Assembly: GCA_016785225.1 (NCBI GenBank)
Contig: JAFBJZ010000238.1
Location: forward strand, 688,001 to 752,000
Reading direction: 5' to 3'
Length of the DNA: 64,000 nt
From: Psettodes erumei
Taxonomy: Eukaryota; Chordata; Actinopteri; Pleuronectiformes; Psettodidae
Part shown: positions 14,500 through 27,830 of the stretch, piece by piece
Layout of the letters: each line of letters opens with the position of its first letter
Numbering within the stretch: position 1 is the stretch's first letter
The notes under the pieces: generated by a model
The model's input: only the letters and a program-made list of their open reading frames with translations
The model's database searches: none
Told to the model about the DNA's origin: nothing
Translations under genes and position numbers: made by a program

Positions 14500-14616
14500 A
14501 GTCTCTAAATGGCAGCCCTGTCATAGACTGTTCAGGGTGAACACCCCACCCATCCACTCACCCTCACCTTTGCTCCAGCCAAGGTTAAGTCTCACAAGAA
14601 ATGGATGGATGGATGT
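14500..14616 (+). repeat. 3' fragment of the GTGCGG-type fish repeat with (GGAT)n tail
   Basis: Reads CCCTGTCATAGACTG then CAGGGTGAACACCCCACC, GCTCCAGCC, and ends AGAAATGGATGGATGGATG. This matches the 3' half of the repeat at 4321-4595, here retaining the GGAT tail that the first copy lacks. Confidence 0.6.
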
Positions 14617-14696
14617 CACACTTTCACATGTGGATCAGAGGAGCTCGGGATTGAACTCTGTGATTGTTGGACAACTCATTTTACCCCCTGAGCCAA
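14617..14696 (+). repeat. 3' fragment of the TTTATATAGC-type fish repeat
   Basis: Reads CACATGTGGATCAGAGGAGC, CGGGATTGAACTCTGTGATT and ends near CCCCTGAGCCA, matching the 3' end of the family seen at 5885-6155. It starts immediately after the GGAT tail of the preceding repeat, so the two fragments are directly joined. Confidence 0.55.
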
Positions 14697-16893
14697 ATAT
14701 GATCATTGTACAGTTGTTTTTGCACCTGACTAAGTTGACACTGTATACATTGTATAAAAAAATAATTCAGGTCTGTTTCTCCACCATGACAACATAGTTT
14801 TTTGACATCATTACTATTCTGTTTTAATGCTGTTATAGTGCAAGTGTGTTGTTTTTAATGTAATGTAATTATTTATGTTATGTTATTTATGTTTTGATCT
14901 GTTTTTTGTTTATTATTTATTATTAACTATAAAGTTAATAAATAAAATTCCTCACCCACTGTATAAAAACATGGGATGGATTTAATTACTGTCCTTCTTA
15001 CAGAGGGAAAGAGTTACAAAAACTTGAAAAGTCTCATTCCCTTTGGAGATTTTAAAACATTGTTATCAGGCATTTTGGCATTTATTAATTTACTGTGAAA
15101 TTAACTGTCTGCTGTGTATGTAAATGATTTTGCTTCCTGTCTGTTCTTATAAGCATTCTCTGCTGAAAAAGATGCTAATCTCCATAAGATTTTAAACAGA
15201 AGACTGTACACATGCGAATGCTGTGTGAGGCCTAGTATATATGTATATATATATGACTTCCCTTCCCATTCTCAGCATTGCTCTGTTCAAAGTGTGCCAT
15301 AACATTGTTTAAACACGCTTAAGTCTGAAACTTTGCAATGTGACACCGATGTAAACAGCATAATCTTGTGAGGCAGGTACACCACCTTTCCCACTCCCAC
15401 GGCACATGTCCTCGTCTTCCTGCAGTGCAGACTGACAGATGCAGTGTTGGTGGAAATGGGATGCTCTCTGATCACGGCAGCTGGAGCTAACTGGGAACCT
15501 TGTAAGGTAACCGTGACAAGCAGGGAGGGGAGGGGATGGAGCCTCCAGCATGCAGGCAACACTGCAATGGCTGAGACTGAAAGTGAAAACAGGAAGTGTA
15601 GTTGTCAGGTGTGCTGTAACTCAGTGTGGCATCACCTTGCACAGACCACTTCCTACTGAGGAAGCCAACTGCCTTACTGGTACGTGACCATTAAACTGAT
15701 ATTGAGAATTGCTGATTACCTTGTGCTAGATGGGTTGTCATTTATTAACTCACACTCAACAACTCATGTTCAACTCATACTCAACATGTTTCAACATGCT
15801 GATGAACCAGATAGTCTCCCCAGGTTTACACATGGGTTGACCATAACTAAGTTGGATAAGCAAGCGAGCACAACCATCCTTCAGATGGATATGTAATACC
15901 CAGATCACATGTTGTGTCTCATAAGGTGACGTGTAAAACCTTTATGGGGAGTTGTAGGAGAGATCCAAATCAGATACCTGATGCTTTGACACACAGGAGC
16001 ACAGGAGCCTGTCCATAAAACAAATATAGGGTCACCTGACCATTGAGGTGTATCTCATTCAACTTTTGCAACAATACATGCACAATGACCAGGCATTTCT
16101 GTGGTCGTTCAAATATGTGCTTGTACAAATTCCTGATAGATTAATTTATTATTTTGTTATTTCCACTGATTTCCAGACAACTGTAGCAAAAAAATAAATT
16201 CCAAATGTGAAAAATCCTGTCTCAGATTACAATAACCTTAGCACAAGGTTTTGTCATCTGTGGCTACACTCACACTGTGCCCAAGCACATTTGACCTCTG
16301 AAGTCCTGTTCTTTTAAACAGTTCTATGACATCGTACCATGCCTGCTAGAAGAATTGGACTCAGTCATGGTCTACATCTAGCGTGATCACTAACTCATGC
16401 TGGAAGCAACTCAGAATAAGCATCAAAAAAGCCATACTGTGATGACAAGCACAGTGTCAGCAAGGAGTGGAGAGACCGTCATGCCCAAGCATGGCATCAA
16501 GGTGTGAGTACTTCCTTGAGCAACAGTTTACACACAGTTTACACACAGTTTACATTTGAATACCCACGGAGGATCTCAGCATGCTTTGAGCAGAGTCTAA
16601 AAACCCTCCCCATGTTCACTTCTTGTTGGTATAAAATATGCTATATAGGTTGACAATCATCAAAACCAAAGTTAGACTACTGTAAGCTCTTGACATTGGG
16701 TACATGCCCCTCACTTTTGCTTTCTTTTTACTTTACTTTTTTGTTTCTGTCTCTCCCCCATCTCTGTAGGATGCAGAGCTGCCCCTTGAATTCAGCCTAC
16801 ATCACAATAACCACTGGCTGATTTGTTTTCATTCAACTGTTCTGATCTGTTCTGGATCAGAGGGTCAGCTCAACTACAAAGGAGGGAGGGTAC
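14697..16893. other. Non-coding stretch, nothing recognised
   Basis: Includes a TTATTTATGTTATG-rich tract near 14865-14940 and a triple ACACAGTTT direct repeat near 16528-16552. Frames at 15287-15659 overlap on both strands in a locally GC-richer patch but show no motif. Confidence 0.5.

Positions 16894-16966
<73 letters not shown>
16894..16966. repeat. (TTA)n microsatellite, about 24 units
   Basis: A pure run of TTA units. The tyrosine run in the plus-strand open frame across it is an artefact of the repeat. Confidence 0.98.
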
Positions 16967-18540
16967 GTGATACTATCATTGGTAAAATTAGAATTACTAC
17001 TGCCATTATAAGAGTCATCTCTGAGTCTGGTTCTGTTGGAGATTTCTACCTGTTAAAAGGAAGTGTTTGCTCATTGTACCTCACTGTTTAAACTGCTTTG
17101 ATATTGTGATTTGATGCTATACAAATAAAACTGGATTGGACATTGGATCCCAGAGAAAAGAAATCCAGTTGGTTTTTTTGTTTATTAATGAACATCACAG
17201 CTAAAAAGGAATATTCTGCTATGGTGGTGCACAGCTGCAGAGGAATGAAGTGAAGCAACTACATGATGCAATGATTTCTTTTATATAACTTTGTGGAGGT
17301 CATTTACAGTATGTGCAGGAACTTTTGTTTTGTTGGCACTGCATCAACACTGAATGTCCTGGACTTTACTGGCAGGCAGACTTCCCAATTAAGTCTTCCT
17401 CCTCGTCGCCTGGGGGGAGCCGGCCTTCTCCGAGTAGCAGATCTCTGTCTGAATTCATTTGGGATCTTAGTGAGGCATTCAGTCAGGCAGCAATGGACAG
17501 AGGATGGTGGGGGGGTGGGGCTATCCGCTTAATGATAGAACTCCAGCAGGCCCTGCCGAGTCCTCAGCAATTAAGGCTGTGACACAGAGTGCGGACCAAG
17601 CCCACTATGAATTCAGTCTCGTCAATTTGCAGTGATGTTTGGATCATCGCACACCGCGGGTCACATATCAAAAGTTGGCAATTAAGAAGTGGAGAGAGAA
17701 AAAGCACGGCAAAAATATAACAGACTTGGCCAGGGATTTTTGTTTTTGAATCCAAACTTATTAAACTCATTAACGTATTTCTCTGTCCATTTCGTAATGC
17801 CCTGGCAGATCATTTTGCTAACCTCACAGTTTTTCAAGGGACTTTGTCTGAAGGCATTTGCTTGAGAAAAAGGATAGATGATCTGTGATTTATGTATTTA
17901 TATTATATGTTTGTAGAGAATATCACAAAAACATCACTAAGACAACACAGGGAGAAGGGGAGTAATGATAGACAAGCAGAGAATCACTGACAACTGCACA
18001 CTAACAGGAATTTACAGGAAGTGTCAACATTGACTGCCTCTAAACCTGTTACACTGTTCACTAATTATTCTGTTTGCAACAAACAATCAAATTGGTCCCC
18101 CACACTGACTAAAATGCAGATTTCAGCCATTTGTGCTTGTTGTGCAGAAGGACCATCATCTGTTGATGGTTTGAAAAAATTCTAATTATGCGATTCAATC
18201 ATTGACAGGAAGAGAAGTGGATGAAAAATCCCACACAAGGATGAGCTGATGTTTGCAGAGACGAGGAGGACTTTGAACCTTTCAGAGTGAGGTGTGTCTA
18301 ATCAACTGGATTATAAAATACTTTCATTCAGTCCACAGCAGTGCTCTAATGTTTTCATCCGACACGTCACTCACTAAGTGATATGGATGGTCCTACCTCA
18401 GGTTATAAATATGCTTAACATAATCAGTGGCAGACAGTAATACAGTACATTTACTTGATTACTACAGTAATTTTATTTTATGAAATTTTATACTTTTCCT
18501 CCTGGGTTTTTTTCATTCTCAGATTTTACATTTTTCTCTT
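16967..18540. other. Non-coding flanks around the 17.3-17.7 kb block
   Basis: Outside the candidate element noted separately, nothing was recognised. Confidence 0.4.
17300..17700. other. Possible conserved non-coding element
   Basis: This block is less AT-rich than its surroundings and contains several homeodomain-like ATTA cores (CAATTAAG at 17386-17393 and again at 17678-17685, GCTTAATG near 17527). Overlapping frames exist in two phases (17293-17532 and 17313-17582), neither with splice context or a known domain. The suggestion that it is regulatory is inference from composition only. Confidence 0.2.
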
Positions 18541-19212
18541 CAGCAGTGATCCCTTATTATGTCTTCTACACTGCCACCATTGAATCGACTCTCACATCTG
18601 CAATAACAGTGTGGTTCGCTGCGGCTACGGCCAGGGACAAGGCCAAACTACAGCGGGTCATCCATTCTGCAGAGAAGGTGATCGGCCGCAGCCTCCCATC
18701 TCTCCAGGAGCTGTTCATCTCCAGGACACGGAGACGAGCAGCCAGGATTGCTGCTGACCCCTCTCATCCTGGACACAAACTGTTTCAGACCCTCCCCTCT
18801 GGCAAGAGGCTCCGGTCCATCCGGACCAGGACCTCGCGCCACAGAAACAGCTTCTTCCCCACTGCAGTCAGCCTCATGAACAATGCCCCTGCCCCCCTGA
18901 ACAACACCCCCCCTCACCATTTGTACTACTTTGCACTGCCAGACACTTCAACCACATGTATATAACCCCTACCTCCTTTTAGATTGTGTTCTAACTTATT
19001 TACTTTTATTCTATTATTTCTATTCTGCTATACCTCTATTATTATTGTTGTGGTTGTTGTTGTTGTTGCTTTCATTTTTCATGCTGCTTTTTTAATTTTT
19101 TATTTTTTCTTATTCTGCACCTGACACCAAAGCAAATTCCTAGTGCTGTAACCTGACCGTTACTGCACCTGGCAATAAAAATCTTTCTGATTCTGATTCT
19201 GATTCTGATTAT
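18541..19212 (+). mobile_element. 5'-truncated LINE (L2/CR1-like), RT C-terminus and 3' end
   Basis: In the plus frame from about 18555 to 18965 the translation includes ESTLTSAITVWF, LQRVIHSAEKVIG, SLPSLQELFISR, ADPSHPGHKLFQTLPSGKR and TSRHRNSFFPTAVSLMNNA. These are hallmark phrases of the C-terminus of a very abundant fish LINE reverse transcriptase of the CR1/L2 group. The 3' untranslated part has a T-rich stretch and ends in a (CTGATT)n tail at about 19183-19212, as expected for this group. The copy is heavily 5' truncated: only about 130 codons of a protein near 1,000 residues remain. The start of the listed open frame lies in flanking DNA, so this is not a host gene. Its GC content is clearly above the neighbours. 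Confidence 0.85.
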
Positions 19213-22200
19213 GAGAAAGGGAACTGTAGGTAGAATATTGGAGGTCCTGCAGAACTGGATTTTTGACTAACACTTCACACATCAGTGGTATACAACACAG
19301 GAGCATTGTGGGTCTGAACGAGGCTTCACTGATTGGTCAGCCAAGTTTCCTGATATTTAGTGTTGAAATGTGCCGTGGATGGGAGAAGAGATGCCTGGAA
19401 GCCCAGCTCCCTCCCTCCCTGCTGTGTGTCTGCTCTGTCACTCACTACTTCATTGCCCCTCGGCTCCGCTGTTTTTGTTTTCCCTCTGTCTCTGACACGC
19501 CAAGTACAATGGAGCCTTCCACAGTGAGAGAACTCCGGTAATGACAGGAGTCTGATGGGAGTTAGGAGATGTTATGTTCTCAGTGTGATTAGTCAGCTTT
19601 TATTTATCATTATTAGCAGCAGCAGGAGTCCCAGAGGAGAACCATTAGCTCTCCTGATAATATAAAATCCCATCGGTCTTCCCGTGGATTCACACTGATA
19701 TGGGTCTGTAGCTGCTGATGGAGTGATGGAGTGAAGACAAAACAGGTCTTCAAACTGTGAGCATGTATAATTGTATAACACATTTCCAATGAGCTTCAGC
19801 CTTGTCCTGTCTCTGACATGAATATTAACCGATGGTGGCCGATTTTAGGAGATTTGGAATAAATTGTTTTTATAACAGCTGAGTCTTAAATATTTATTGT
19901 CTTCAAACTAAGGTGAGATTATTTTTGACATGAAGTGAGTCCAATCTATGCTGGTGCAATTATTTGCCTTGAAAGAATCAGAATGAAATCGTGTTTTCTT
20001 TATTATTTTTTCTGTCAGTGTAGCTGCAGGACTCTGAATGATGAAGTCAGCCAAAAACAAGAGGAAAACACAGGCAGAAAAACACATGAAAATAACCATA
20101 ATAACCATAATACCATAGGTATGCACATTACATCCAGATCACCGTATGCTACAAAGAAGTCATGAGAAAATTAAATTCTCTGTAGGAGGAGGAATGAGAA
20201 GCTGAACAGGCAGATTGTTGTGTCCACATAAAAGAAAGTGCAGGTGCTTGGCATCTGTTGGCCAGTTTAACATTTCCTCTGCTGTCTTATGCATGAGAGG
20301 GAGATAAAATGACCCCCATCTTCTGCTTCCTGGCAGCTTCTGAAGCATCACAGTTAGCTCTCTAAAACTCTCTGCAGGGGACAGAGGGAAACTAATGGAG
20401 CTGGACTTTCATGGAGTTTTCTCACTTTTTTTCAAACTGCAGTATAAATGAATCCCAGATGAACCTCAGAACTGACTTTGCCTCTGTTCCCCAGACACAG
20501 AGACACACTCAGGTTGTACCTGTACAAACACACCCTTAGCTATCCCTCCAGTCACAAACCAGCAGGCAATACATAGCTTTTAAACCATGTGGCAGCTCCC
20601 TCCCACAAGGCCTTGAGCTGTTAGAGGAAGGTGTCATCTGTTTTGCATCCATCAGAAATGTAAAGCCCTTTGTTGTCATCTGCCTCTGCCAGAATTTATT
20701 TCTCATTTAAGGATTTTTAAATGCTTGAAATCTTATTTTGGATTCTGAGCTAGCTGTCTGCGAGTCTGTTGTGGGATGTGCCAGAGATTGGCCACCTGTC
20801 AAGGATTTTGTTGATGTGTCAACAAAGCTGCGGTCAGCAGTCAGATCCAGATCCTATGCTTCCGCCAGCATACACAAGCTCCATCTGTATTTACTAACTT
20901 CTCTCTGGAGTCGCTGGAAGGCACCATGAGAGATTTGCTACTATGCACCAACTCAAACCAAAATTATTGGCAAAACACCCACCAGAGAGTAGATGTTTTT
21001 TCTGATCATAACCCATAGTCCAGTGCTGCTTTACTATAGTGTGAAGCCACATTTTTTTCAGCAAAAAGCAAGAATTAATTCAACAAGTAAATGAGCGGGT
21101 CCTAATGAGCAGAAACATTTTCAGTTCACTGTCCTGACAGAATGCTGATCCCAAAAACCCAAACCCAAAAATCAATTAAATGTTCTCTATTTGTGTCAGG
21201 CTTTGCACAGAACAAAAACTTGTCAGATGTCGGATTGTCTTTATGCTCATTGCCAAACTCTCCAGACCCTTAGGTTTTAGGATTATATATATATATATAT
21301 GCCCATGAGTACATGTGATACATTGTACACATTAAGTAAATAGAGATGAATAATATAAAAGCAGTCAACCTGTCATTTATTCAACCAAACCAGACCGTCA
21401 TTTCTAATGCAGCAGGGCATGGTTATCATCAAACCAACAGCATGATATGCAACATCCAGTAATACTCCATCAAACACAGCACTGTGAGACAGAGAGTTTT
21501 GCCTCATCTCTCCTTTAAAAAAAACAATTTTGTAAAGAGAATAGCTCAGAGCAGACTGCCTGCACAGCAGAGAAAGACAAAGACAACTGACTGCCTGATG
21601 ATCCTACAGAAAGCTTCATAAATACCTTGTGTGACTCCACCAGGTTTAGACAGATGTAGGTGTCAGTCAGTGTGTGGGTGCTCTGCAGTGCAACTGCAAA
21701 TGCAATGACATGAAGCATAGGACATATTCTGACCAATTTGTTGGCTGACTGCTCACTATCTGGAGTGAGCTCTTATCAGATTCCAAAGAAGTGGTTTTGA
21801 ATATTTTAATATTTATTTATTAATCTGTACAAGATATATTATTTTCTGTTTGGGAACAACCCTAAATACAATTCTAGTGAAATATGATGTAAACCTTGGC
21901 CATGTGTCACTCAGCTTTGTTGTAGATTCAAGAATCTTTCACAGTTCACAGTTCAACTCTGGGTGTATCAAAGAACTCTGGGAATGTAGGAAGTGCAGGA
22001 AAGCTTCATAGCTTTACCATAAAAAATGAAGAATACATTAAATATTGCAGACCGATGATATCTAACATGAAAAGGTTTCTAATGGTGGATAGTTTTTCAT
22101 TGGAGATACTGAATATATTTGCAGAATATTAGCAGCTTTCATGGCATCGATCCTGATCTCATGCTAAACTCTTTTCTTCGGATGAAGCAGGAGAAGCATG

Positions 22201-24224
22201 ACTCTTCTGGTTTTATATTTCATATTTAAACCACGATCGCAAAACTAGAGGATGTACTGTGTTCACACAATCACAACCTGCAGCGTTACTGTGCAGAACT
22301 AGGTTTTATTTTAGGAGAAGGAAACAGGTTTCATCAAAACATAATTGACTATGAATGTAATTCTGCAGCTGAAATGCTATTTCGTAAAGAAAAATTGAGA
22401 GTGAATATAATGTTAATGACAAAAATTTTGATGGCCTAAACTACTTTGTTGATGGAACACCTTCATAAAGTAACCTGATGATACTAACTAGACTAACCAA
22501 ATTTTTCTGAGATTCAAGCATATAACATCATATGGGAGGCAAGTGATATGGTTTTATTGGACGTGTTCTGTCCTGTGGTATGTAAAATTGAAACCCAATT
22601 AAACCCCTTGTGTCTGGTAGCCCTTAGATCTGCTCTGTCAAAGTAACAGAGCTGTTCTGTGTGCAGAATAAAGCGGGGACCTGGCTTTTAGAGAGGTGAA
22701 ATGACAGTGTCACGTCCGAGCTAGTTTCCATTCCACTCGCTTCTGTAAATCATCCATGCGGCTCCATGCCCCTGTCCTCAGTGAGGAGCATCAAAATACA
22801 TTTCTGATCTGCCTCAAAAGACAAAAAACTCCTTAAGGAATAAAAAAAACGTGTGGAATTGTTCTGAGGGGATTTCAGTTTAACTTTAACAGTGGCTACT
22901 TGGTGGCCTTAACTTAACCTTAATGTTCAAGATTGTCATCATATGAAGTCTGGTGTCCTCCTGCAAGTCATATCAGGGACAAATGACCTATGTGGTCATA
23001 AATTGAGGGATAATAAGGACTTATCATGTATTATTTTCTAGTTTTTTTCATAACTCAGAATTTTCTGATGTAAAAATATTAATTTGTAAAGTTATGCAGG
23101 TTACATGATCATGCGCACTGGGCTCAGAAACCCATGTTATTAGATTCGAATTTCACAGGGGGAAAAAAAATTGCTGGAAACAAGAGATTCTCAGCAGAGA
23201 TGTTTGAGCCCTAGGTAATTAATTTCTGATGGACTACTTTGGAATGAATGAAGAATTTAGGAAAGTATACGAGACTGCAGCTGCTTAAGTATATTCTCCG
23301 CAGATCATCTGTATTCATAAATAGACAATGGAAGAACACATTTAGCTGCATTACCACAGCAGGAATGATATTTTCAGGATACTTCATTTTCAGTTTAATG
23401 GTGGCTATCACTGAGGGGAAAGTGACAAACACACTGCTCTGTCAGTGTCTTCTGTGTGTGCATTTACACAAATTTTGATCTAAAGTTAGTTAATTTGCTC
23501 TTTTCCAGCCCATGGAAGAGTGATAAATCACTGCCTTGACAACATATGCTGCCATTTCCTGAGCCCACATCTGATAGCACATAGAACATTGCACTCATTC
23601 ACTATATCCCAAGCACATAGCTTGTCTCCAAATTATCCAATTATTGTTCCATTACTGCTTTAATTTCTTCATCTGATCACATGAATTTCTGTCTCATTAT
23701 TTGGTCTCAACTGACTAACCTATCCTTTTCTCCAACACTCTGCTGCTCATAACATCATCCCATCAAGAGCTTTAAGTCTAAACTAATACTAAAGCTCTCT
23801 AACATCATATTAAATAAAGCCTCATGATCAGGCCAAACATTACCACTTACTCACCACAGCTGCACTCTTCTTCCTACCTGCCTCTGTGGAGCTGTGTCCA
23901 AAATGCAGTCAGAGCAACTTGAAGGAAAAACAACTTTCTGAATGTTTTCCAGTAATAATTCAACATTTTGGAGGCATAGCTCTGCATGATTTACCCTAAT
24001 TATGCCCTGTTTGCCCTGTTCTCTTCTTCAAGGAATCAATCTTTAAAAGGAAGAGGACTTGTTTTACAAACACATTTGGGTGCTGTCACTCCAGTATAAA
24101 TTAATGTGAGCGTTAACACTTGAAATCACTCTGAAAACATCTCTTTTAAAGACATTTGCATTTAAAGCTGCAGCAATTATTTTTTTTATATCCATAATAA
24201 TTCAAATGACTTTGTATGATGAAA
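19213..24224. other. Long unique stretch, no gene
   Basis: Contains an (AT)n run at 21283-21301. About 60-76-codon frames are scattered on both strands without motifs. A GC-richer patch near 22660-22760 has no identifiable content. Confidence 0.5.
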
Positions 24225-24410
24225 AAAGTTGCTCGTCATCAGTGATTCAATTCCCTGCTTCTCCAGTCCACATGTTGAACTCAAAGTCTGTATAGAACAA
24301 GCACTGCCTGAATGTGTGTGAATGGATGAATGTGAGCTGTAGTCTAAAGCACTTTGAGTGGTGATTAAGACTAGAAAAGTGTTACATGAAGGAAGTCCAT
24401 TTAGCACCAG
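24225..24410 (-). repeat. Teleost interspersed repeat (TTTATATAGC type), minus orientation
   Basis: On the minus strand the copy reads AAATGGACTTCCTTCATGTA, CACTTTTCTAGTCTTAA, CCACTCAAAGTGCTTTAGAC, CATTCATCCATTCACACACA and ends GAGAAGCAGGGAATTGAATC. It is a nearly full-length relative of the copy at 5885-6155. The 123-codon minus-strand frame across it is a repeat shadow. Confidence 0.7.
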
Positions 24411-25964
24411 CAGACTTTTAAACACACTGTGCACAACCTGTTCAGCTGACAGACAGTTAGAAACCGGCTGGGGAACATAGCAAATGTCCTCTGATTTTGG
24501 GAGTGACAACAAACCACCAACTATTTTGATTCCCTCGGACAGTTGTTTCTTTTCCAATCAACTTAACTACTTTAAAACATGGAGCAACATACAAAGAGCA
24601 CAATGCATATTCAATTACAGTGTATAGTGCAGTATTAGTCCAAAACAAAGATAATTATTTAAAAAATAAAATGCAAATATGGATTATGGGATTATGATTA
24701 ACAATGACTGTGACTACAATTCTGTATACAAAGAACTAATTGAAATTCGGATTAGCAATGAGGCAAAAAAGCTGTCAAACATCTCAAGGTTACAAGATGG
24801 GTTTATTTTATAAGGTTTCTTTTCTCAAATGCTGCAGTGTAGTACTTAAATAAATAAATAATCTATTATTCACCAGTCAGTGTGAAAACACAGATGAACC
24901 TACACTGTAAAACTGCTGCATATTCAAACAGAGTCAACATAAAGTGGGTTGCCACAGGCACAACAAAATGTCAAAGAACTCCACTAAGGACTTTACTGAG
25001 AAAGCAACTGTTAAAACCACAAAAAAAACACATAAACCACATTGTCTTGGGTCTTAGGGAGGGATTCTACTAAGTGCACTGCTGGGGATTGTAGCATTAC
25101 ATTTATTCACCATGATGAGAACCTATGAGAAGCAAAAACTTTTCACAGTAATCTTTCCCATTGATATAAACATGCAATACTATGACAGTATGAGAAGGCC
25201 AAGAAATCACTTATTATGACTTATAATGATTATTAATCATTGTCATTCTTATCATTATATATATATATATATATATATAGGAAAAACTTTGCATCATGGG
25301 AGTACATGCTAAAAAAACACATTTTTGTTCTTTTGTAAAAAAAAAATGTGAGGGCACTACTACATGATTCAGAATCCTATCCTATGTTCAGACAGGCAGA
25401 AGTAAAACATCAAAAGAAAAAAGAAAAATTGTACATGTAATGTCCTGTAGCTTTATGGGTCTCCTTCATAAAGGTACAGAGACAGAAGGAAGACACGAAT
25501 AAACTGGAGTTCCTGCTGAACTCTATGATCAGTCTGAGACTTAACAGACAGTGAGCAAAATCTTTTGAAGCCAGCTTACTGCTAACATCAGTAGGTACAA
25601 TAGGTGTTCAAGAAGAATCAGCACTAGTTGCACAAATGCTACCACAATCATATTTCCCAGGATGATGTCAATCAAACATTTCCCTTGCTTTCTGTGCAAA
25701 TGAAAGAGGATAATTTAGGCTATTTATATGTTGTTACATGCTTGAAATGGACTTAATCGTGGAATAAAGTGTGAACAGAAGTCAGAAGAACTGAGGTTTA
25801 TTTATTCTTCCCATCTCGCAACCAGAGCAGCGCTTATATTAGCATGTTAATGTGCACATAATGTTGACATGCTGATGAGTCTGTATAATTTAGACAGACC
25901 TATTAGCAGAAATGGAACCTCATATTCATAATTGTGTTTTCATCGGGGTTTAATTAAAACGAGT
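24411..25964. other. Unique stretch with an (AT)n tract
   Basis: (AT)n at 25256-25279. No gene recognised. Confidence 0.5.
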
Positions 25965-26170
25965 CCTAGATATCTACTGTAGTCCACAATATTGTTTCTA
26001 CAGTGTAAGAGACAAATCATAAACTGGCTCCAATGAGGGTCCTTCACATTTTTAAGTGACCTGAATACCACCGTAGGTTCTCCTACACACTTGGAAAGGG
26101 AGGGGGAGGGTTATTCACTTGGTTTCACCCTACCCCCTAACCACTAAATCCTACACACTGAACCTTTAAG
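25965..26170 (-). repeat. Teleost interspersed repeat (AAAGGTTCAGTGTGTAGG type)
   Basis: On the minus strand it begins AAAGGTTCAGTGTGTAGG, continues ATTTAGTGGTTAGGG, and includes GAACCTACGGTGGTATTCAG and ACCCTCATTGGAGCC. These phrases in this order mark an abundant short element of fish genomes, probably a non-autonomous DNA transposon; the class is from memory. The DNA directly to its right (26185-26230) has the phrase TTAGCATGTTAGCCTGCCAG, another motif that recurs in fish repeats. Confidence 0.6.
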
Positions 26171-27534
26171 CAATTATAATATTTACCATGGTCAGTGTCT
26201 TTAGCATGTTAGCCTGCCAGCATTTGCTAATTGGCACTGGACACAGGTACAGCTTGGTAGTTAAGGGATGCTGGTGGTAGTCAGCATCCCCAGAGTCATC
26301 GCAGACTATTTTCCAGATATTCTGGGGAACATGAATAACATGAACATGAAAACATTCATGGAAGTTAAGTGGGATATTTCCTTCTGCACCATGTGAAGTG
26401 ATGCAGCAACTGAAACTGTCATTCCTAAAAGCTACTATAACCCTACAATGTGAAAAGAGGACTGGAATAACCAGTAGCAAAATTGTGTGTAAAACCAGAA
26501 AAAGCTCCATACAAAAGCTCACTCTAAAGGTCTGATCACATGTGCTGATCCTATATGATCCTGATTCTGAGTTTCAGTGTAATTTTCATGATGCTGAATG
26601 ATGGATGAACAGAACAAGAAGGTCAGAAAAATATCATGTCAAAGAACTTTCCCTTTGCTCCTTACACCATGTAAATGTGAGATCTGTTAAGATGCTACGG
26701 ATGGAGTGTACATCTCTACATTTAGGTAACGATTCATTCAGAGAGGGCAAAAGCAAAATATCACTGAAACCAGCAAAATGCCTTTGTACACCTAAACAGA
26801 TACAGGAATCTAAAGCCTCTTCGTCAGCTTCATGCTGTAATGGACATTTCATGAAAAGATAGAAATTCAGATAGAAATGAAGCCCTGCAAGATGACAGTG
26901 AAGACCTAACAAGGACACACTTGACAAAGCAGGTCGTCTTAATATCTTAACAATAATAATAATAGTGTCATTTTTTAATTGAAGCTGTCAAAACCTTCAG
27001 TTTTCCCAATTTTGCCCATTTTCCACCCACAAAGTAAGTTATACAATTTTTAAGGTGTAGGCAAGAAATTTGATCTTGAGACACTAAAACTCAAATGATG
27101 ATAAACGAACATGAATGAACAGGATCATGTACACCTATCCAAATGCATAATCACAGTCCCTTCAATTTATAAACTTCCACTAGAAAGCCAGGTTAATGTA
27201 TGTAAAATCTGTAATAACTATGTATAATATCTATCACATCACAGGTGAAGCACACTGATAATCCAACTTTTAATGAAACACACAATCTAAAACAATAAAT
27301 CCAAACCAACAATAACACCATTCTAATTCAACCACATACAATAAGATAAAAATGAGGTGGCACTGAAATAAGGGATGAAAACAGTAGCTGCAAACAAAGG
27401 CAGCAGAAGTAGTAAAAGAGGAGTAAAGGATTACGTACTGAATCGCTGAGGCTCCAGCTCCATGCTGCTTGCTGCTGAGTCTCTAAAGCAACTGACACCA
27501 AAGAGACAGAGAGCATAGAGTAATGTGATGCCAA

Positions 27535-27537
<3 letters not shown>
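26171..27537. other. Non-coding stretch, nothing recognised
   Basis: The 85-codon plus frame at 26605-26862 and the 97-codon minus frame at 26634-26927 overlap and have no motif. Confidence 0.45.
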
Positions 27538-27580
<43 letters not shown>

Positions 27581-27830
27581 TCGCTCTCATCTGCTCCTCT
27601 ATCTGTGTGGATGTCTCTTTCCCTCTCTCTCTCTGCTGAGAAGCTGCTAACCTAGTTTTCCTCTTTTTCTCCCCTTTCTCATCTTCCATCTCCTCCTGTA
27701 ATGAGTCGTCTTCATCTAACCTTACTCTACCTCTGCCCTTTGTTTCTCTCCTTCCCTCCCTTTCTCTCTCTCTCGCTCTCTGTCTCCTTCTCTCCCTCTC
27801 CAGCAGCCTTGGTTGCCATGCACACCAGCT
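27538..27830. repeat. Pyrimidine-rich tract with (TC)n
   Basis: A pure (TC)n run at 27538-27576 continues into a C/T-rich region with TCTCCC, CTTCCC and CTCTCG clusters to about 27800. Minus-strand frames rich in Glu and Arg are artefacts of the purine strand. Confidence 0.9.

Noticed and set aside
16823..17011. Plus-strand frame with a polytyrosine run
   Set aside because: Produced by the (TTA)n microsatellite.
18480..18965. 161-codon plus-strand frame as a host gene
   Set aside because: Its second half is the C-terminus of a fish LINE reverse transcriptase followed by the LINE's 3' tail; the first 25 codons are flanking DNA.
27483..27689. Minus-strand Glu/Arg-rich frame resembling a coiled coil
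   Set aside because: It is the purine strand of the (TC)n and pyrimidine-rich tract.
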